NCBI GenBank assembly: GCA_021795795.1
Contig: JAJYPA010000404.1
Span: 1 to 7,569, forward strand
Direction of reading: 5' to 3'
Length of the DNA: 7,569 bases
Source of the DNA: Pseudomonadota bacterium
Lineage (GTDB): Bacteria > Pseudomonadota > Gammaproteobacteria > Halothiobacillales > Halothiobacillaceae
Shown one piece after another: positions 5,908 through 7,569 of this stretch; position 1 is the stretch's first letter; the number at the start of each line of letters is the position of its first letter. The notes beneath the pieces are model-generated. The model was given only the letters and a program-made list of their open reading frames with translations. It made no database searches and was not told the DNA's origin. Both the position numbers and the translations under genes were made by a program.

Positions 5908-6297
5908 ATGTCACTTTTGGATCAATATGTTGCGTATGGGTTTTTGAGCCCGGCCGATGCCCAGAGTTTGCGGAGATACGGGACCGACAAACAGGAGGAG
6001 GCGGTGCAGGCAGCAGTGGTTGCCGCCTTCCAGAAGTTTGACCCCTTGGCGGCTGCCCGCCGAGCAGTGGAACCCGAATTCTCATCCGAAAAATTTGGTG
6101 AAATTAGCTATTTCTACCAGCAGATGGCCGCCGCCGACGCGGAGCAGGATGGAGCCGGGGGCGACCGGCTCGCGGACACGAGCAAAATTGCCGCGGCGTT
6201 TGGGGTGGGCCGGCGGCGCGCTCAGCAAATCCTGCGGACCACCCTCTCCGGGTTGCAGGACGAGCACCAATTGCAGCTTTTTGGGGGCGTTCGATGA
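5908..6297 (+). CDS. Small HTH-like protein, first gene of the replication module
   Basis: A 129-residue soluble protein. The segment TSKIAAAFGVGRRRAQQILRTTL near residues 91-113 resembles a helix-turn-helix, with the GVGRRRAQQIL part as recognition helix. The N-terminal part is helical (MSLLDQYVAYGFLSPADAQSLRRYG). AAGGCGAG lies shortly upstream of the ATG. Its TGA overlaps the ATG of the next gene by four bases (ATGA at 6294-6297), the hallmark of translational coupling. I do not recognise a named family. By position it may regulate the module or assist replication initiation, both inferences. No membrane or secretion signals are present. Confidence 0.7.
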   Translation: MSLLDQYVAYGFLSPADAQSLRRYGTDKQEEAVQAAVVAAFQKFDPLAAARRAVEPEFSSEKFGEISYFYQQMAAADAEQDGAGGDRLADTSKIAAAFGVGRRRAQQILRTTLSGLQDEHQLQLFGGVR

Positions 6298-7121
6298 TCT
6301 CCCCCGAGGGGGTGCAGGTCAAGCACGGGCGGCGGTTCGGGATGGTGCCCGATTACGTTTTGGAGTCAAAAGACCTTTCGTTGCCAGCGCGTGCGGTGGC
6401 CGCCTGGTTGGCTGGCAGGAGCGACAGCTTCCAGGTCCGGATTGGCCCGATGTGTCGGATGCTAGGGTTGTCCGAGGCCCGATGGCGAACGATCAGGAAG
6501 GAACTCGAGAGGATAGGGTGGTGGCAGTCGTGCCGCTGCCGAACAGTGGATGGCAGGATAGTGTGGCGCCATGAATTCAGGGACACACCACCGGCGGCCA
6601 CCATCCCCAAGAAAACCACGGATGGCCCAACCATGGATGGCGCGTCCATCCATGGCGAACAGAAGGATATACCAGGAGGACAAAACCAAAAGGAGAAAAC
6701 CAAAAAAACTACTATCACTCAAAACTCCAGAAGCACAGCGCGTGCTGTGGTGCTGGCAGCCAAGGAGGCAATAGAGAGGCACCGAGCCCAGCATGGCCTG
6801 GCCGCCTGGGGCGACCAAGTATGGCAGCCCGCAGCCGCGCTCCTAGGCGAGGTTGATCAGGGGCTCATGGAGCCAGTCGCGGCCCAGTGGCGAGCCGCGC
6901 TGATGAGGACAGGCCAGGCAGCTCTGACCAAGCCGATCTTGTACCTGCAAAAGCTCGTACAGGAAGCAAAAACAGGAAGATTTGACCCGTCGGGCTTTTC
7001 GGGCTTTGTGGCCCCCCGCCAACAAAAACAGGTCGCGCCGCCGCGGCAGAGTGATCCAGCCGGATTCGCCGAATTCCTTCGCGGCCTAAATCTTGGCCAG
7101 GGTCCGAGAGGTGGAGCATGA
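6294..7121 (+). CDS. Replication-initiator-like winged-helix protein
   Basis: A 275-residue protein. Residues about 15-95 look like the winged-helix DNA-binding domain of phage and plasmid replication proteins: FGMVPDYVLESKDLSLPARA, then IGPMCRMLGLSEARWRTIRKELERIGWW, and a wing-like strand RTVDGRIVWRHEF. Residues about 96-150 form a low-complexity, Lys/Gln/Thr-rich linker. A helical C-terminal domain follows (residues 146-230, including AAWGDQVWQPAAALL and KPILYLQKLVQEA). The tail near 240-275 is Pro/Gly-rich with FAEFLRGL. This N-domain, linker, C-domain plan recalls lambda O, in which the linker-coding DNA is the origin. The ATG overlaps the upstream stop by four bases and the TGA overlaps the excisionase ATG by four. 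A role in initiating replication of the excised element is inferred. A plain transcription regulator is the alternative. Confidence 0.65.
   Translation: MISPEGVQVKHGRRFGMVPDYVLESKDLSLPARAVAAWLAGRSDSFQVRIGPMCRMLGLSEARWRTIRKELERIGWWQSCRCRTVDGRIVWRHEFRDTPPAATIPKKTTDGPTMDGASIHGEQKDIPGGQNQKEKTKKTTITQNSRSTARAVVLAAKEAIERHRAQHGLAAWGDQVWQPAAALLGEVDQGLMEPVAAQWRAALMRTGQAALTKPILYLQKLVQEAKTGRFDPSGFSGFVAPRQQKQVAPPRQSDPAGFAEFLRGLNLGQGPRGGA
6616..6735. other. Candidate replication origin inside the initiator gene
   Basis: CCACGGATGG (6616-6625) and CCATGGATGG (6631-6640) are direct repeats 15 bases apart. The second forms a perfect 10-bp inverted repeat with CCATCCATGG (6646-6655) around a 5-base loop. A further TGGATGGC lies at 6547-6554. 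From about 6658 to 6710 the plus strand is A-rich and mostly purine. Iteron-like repeats beside an asymmetric A-rich tract, within the linker-coding part of an initiator gene, match the arrangement of the lambda ori inside gene O. Function is inferred. Confidence 0.45.
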
Positions 7122-7339
7122 AACTCATGAAAGTCGATCGATTCCGATCAGCCTTTTTCGAACCTGGGTCTGCCCCAGACCCGAGAACCATTCGCTGTTG
7201 GGTCGAAAGCGGCGCCGTGCCTGGCACGGTAATTGGTGGACGGTGCTTCATTGATTCTGAAAAATGGGAGGCGCAATTTGCTTCCGGCGCAAATCCTGAA
7301 ATCAGCGGACTCGTTTCCAAAGTGTTAAGCAGGAGGTGA
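7118..7339 (+). CDS. xis: Excisionase-like (Xis/AlpA-type) small DNA-binding protein
   Basis: A 73-residue basic protein. The core DPRTIRCWVESGAVPGTVIGG followed by RCFIDSEKWE (residues about 21-51) is the winged-helix pattern of phage excisionases: helix-turn, a GxxPG turn, then a short wing and a closing Trp. Excisionases bend att-site DNA and steer the integrase towards excision. It overlaps the initiator gene by four bases (ATGA at 7118-7121) with GAGAGG upstream. It ends two bases before the integrase ATG, and its last two codons (AGG AGG) supply the integrase ribosome binding site. This arrangement matches known xis-int pairs. The name rests on motif shape and context. Confidence 0.75.
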   Translation: MKLMKVDRFRSAFFEPGSAPDPRTIRCWVESGAVPGTVIGGRCFIDSEKWEAQFASGANPEISGLVSKVLSRR

Positions 7340-7341
7340 AA

Positions 7342-7569
7342 ATGGCACCACGGCCACGTACCAGATCTGCAAAACTTCCAGCAAACCTCTGTGCTGAGCC
7401 ACAAGGCGGCACGGTCTATTATCGCTACCGGAACCCCGTCAATGGCCGACGGACAAGCTTAGGCACTGACGCCGAAAAAGCCATCAAGGCGGCCATTGCC
7501 TTAAATGCCCACCTCGCCCATCAACTCATGGATCGCGAATCGGAAAGGCTAGTCAGCCGCGTCATGACC
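7342..7569 (+). CDS. int: Lambda-type tyrosine integrase, N-terminal part only
   Basis: The first 76 residues of an integrase that continues past the right edge. The sequence RTRSAKLPANL, then GGTVYYRYRNPVNGRRTSLGTD and AIKAAIALNAHL, aligns by eye with the lambda Int arm-binding domain (RRRSHERRDLPPNLY, YYCYRDPRTGKEFGLGRD, AITEAIQANIEL). That domain binds arm-type sites in the element DNA. The core-binding and catalytic domains with the Arg/His/Tyr residues would lie beyond the window. AGGAGG at 7331-7336 is 5 bases before the ATG. The gene is cotranscribed with the excisionase and initiator genes. The attachment site, if next to int as is usual, is expected outside the window on the right. 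Confidence 0.9.
   Translation, partial: MAPRPRTRSAKLPANLCAEPQGGTVYYRYRNPVNGRRTSLGTDAEKAIKAAIALNAHLAHQLMDRESERLVSRVMT

Noticed and set aside
5659..6110. GAAATTAGC occurring in both the membrane gene and the small HTH-like gene as a possible iteron
   Set aside because: There are only two copies about 440 bases apart within coding sequence, which is compatible with chance.
5957..6574. 205-residue rightward frame overlapping the small HTH-like gene and the initiator gene
   Set aside because: It overlaps two genes joined by an ATGA coupling and has Arg/Pro-rich shadow composition.
1..7569. CRISPR array, tRNA or rRNA
   Set aside because: I saw no regularly spaced repeats and no tRNA- or rRNA-like segments on either strand.

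Overview
The window looks like the accessory genome of a Gram-negative bacterium, probably a proteobacterium. It encodes a lipoprotein with a classical lipobox, a lambda-type tyrosine integrase N-terminus and strong AGGAGG-type ribosome binding sites. Base composition is moderately GC-rich by eye. I cannot name the organism. Nearly all the coding content is mobile or cargo-like, with no clear housekeeping gene.

Layout from left to right. At positions 1-112 the start of an unidentified gene runs leftward off the edge. Positions about 158-1690 hold a solitary IS200/IS605-type tnpB (RNA-guided nuclease family) with all catalytic residues. A perfect 12-bp hairpin lies upstream of it. Downstream, its probable right end and omegaRNA region carries an out-of-frame, tail-like reading segment. 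At 1768-2766 (minus) is a lipoprotein of unknown function. At 2901-5224 (minus) is a tight three-gene operon. Transcribed from right to left, it encodes a TIGR04255-family protein, an XRE-type helix-turn-helix protein and a protein with a VISHDCDL motif. This recurring-looking trio is the best candidate for an undescribed system, and its first gene contains a nine-G tract that could make it phase-variable.

A divergent control region (5225-5357) separates this operon from a rightward membrane-protein gene (5358-5822), whose predicted transcript would start at its own ATG. That gene reads into a strong terminator-like hairpin, followed by a GC-rich palindromic control region (5811-5846).

From 5908 to the right edge is a translationally coupled rightward module: a small HTH-like protein, a replication-initiator-like winged-helix protein, an excisionase-like protein and the N-terminus of a lambda-type integrase. 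The order rep-xis-int in one overlapping operon suggests the replication/excision core of an integrative element or phage satellite. The initiator gene contains clustered CCATGGATGG repeats followed by a purine-rich, A-rich strand in its linker-coding region. This resembles the origin embedded in the lambda O gene. The TIGR04255 operon, membrane gene, lipoprotein and tnpB would then be cargo or neighbouring insertions. That boundary is inferred, because no attachment site was identified.
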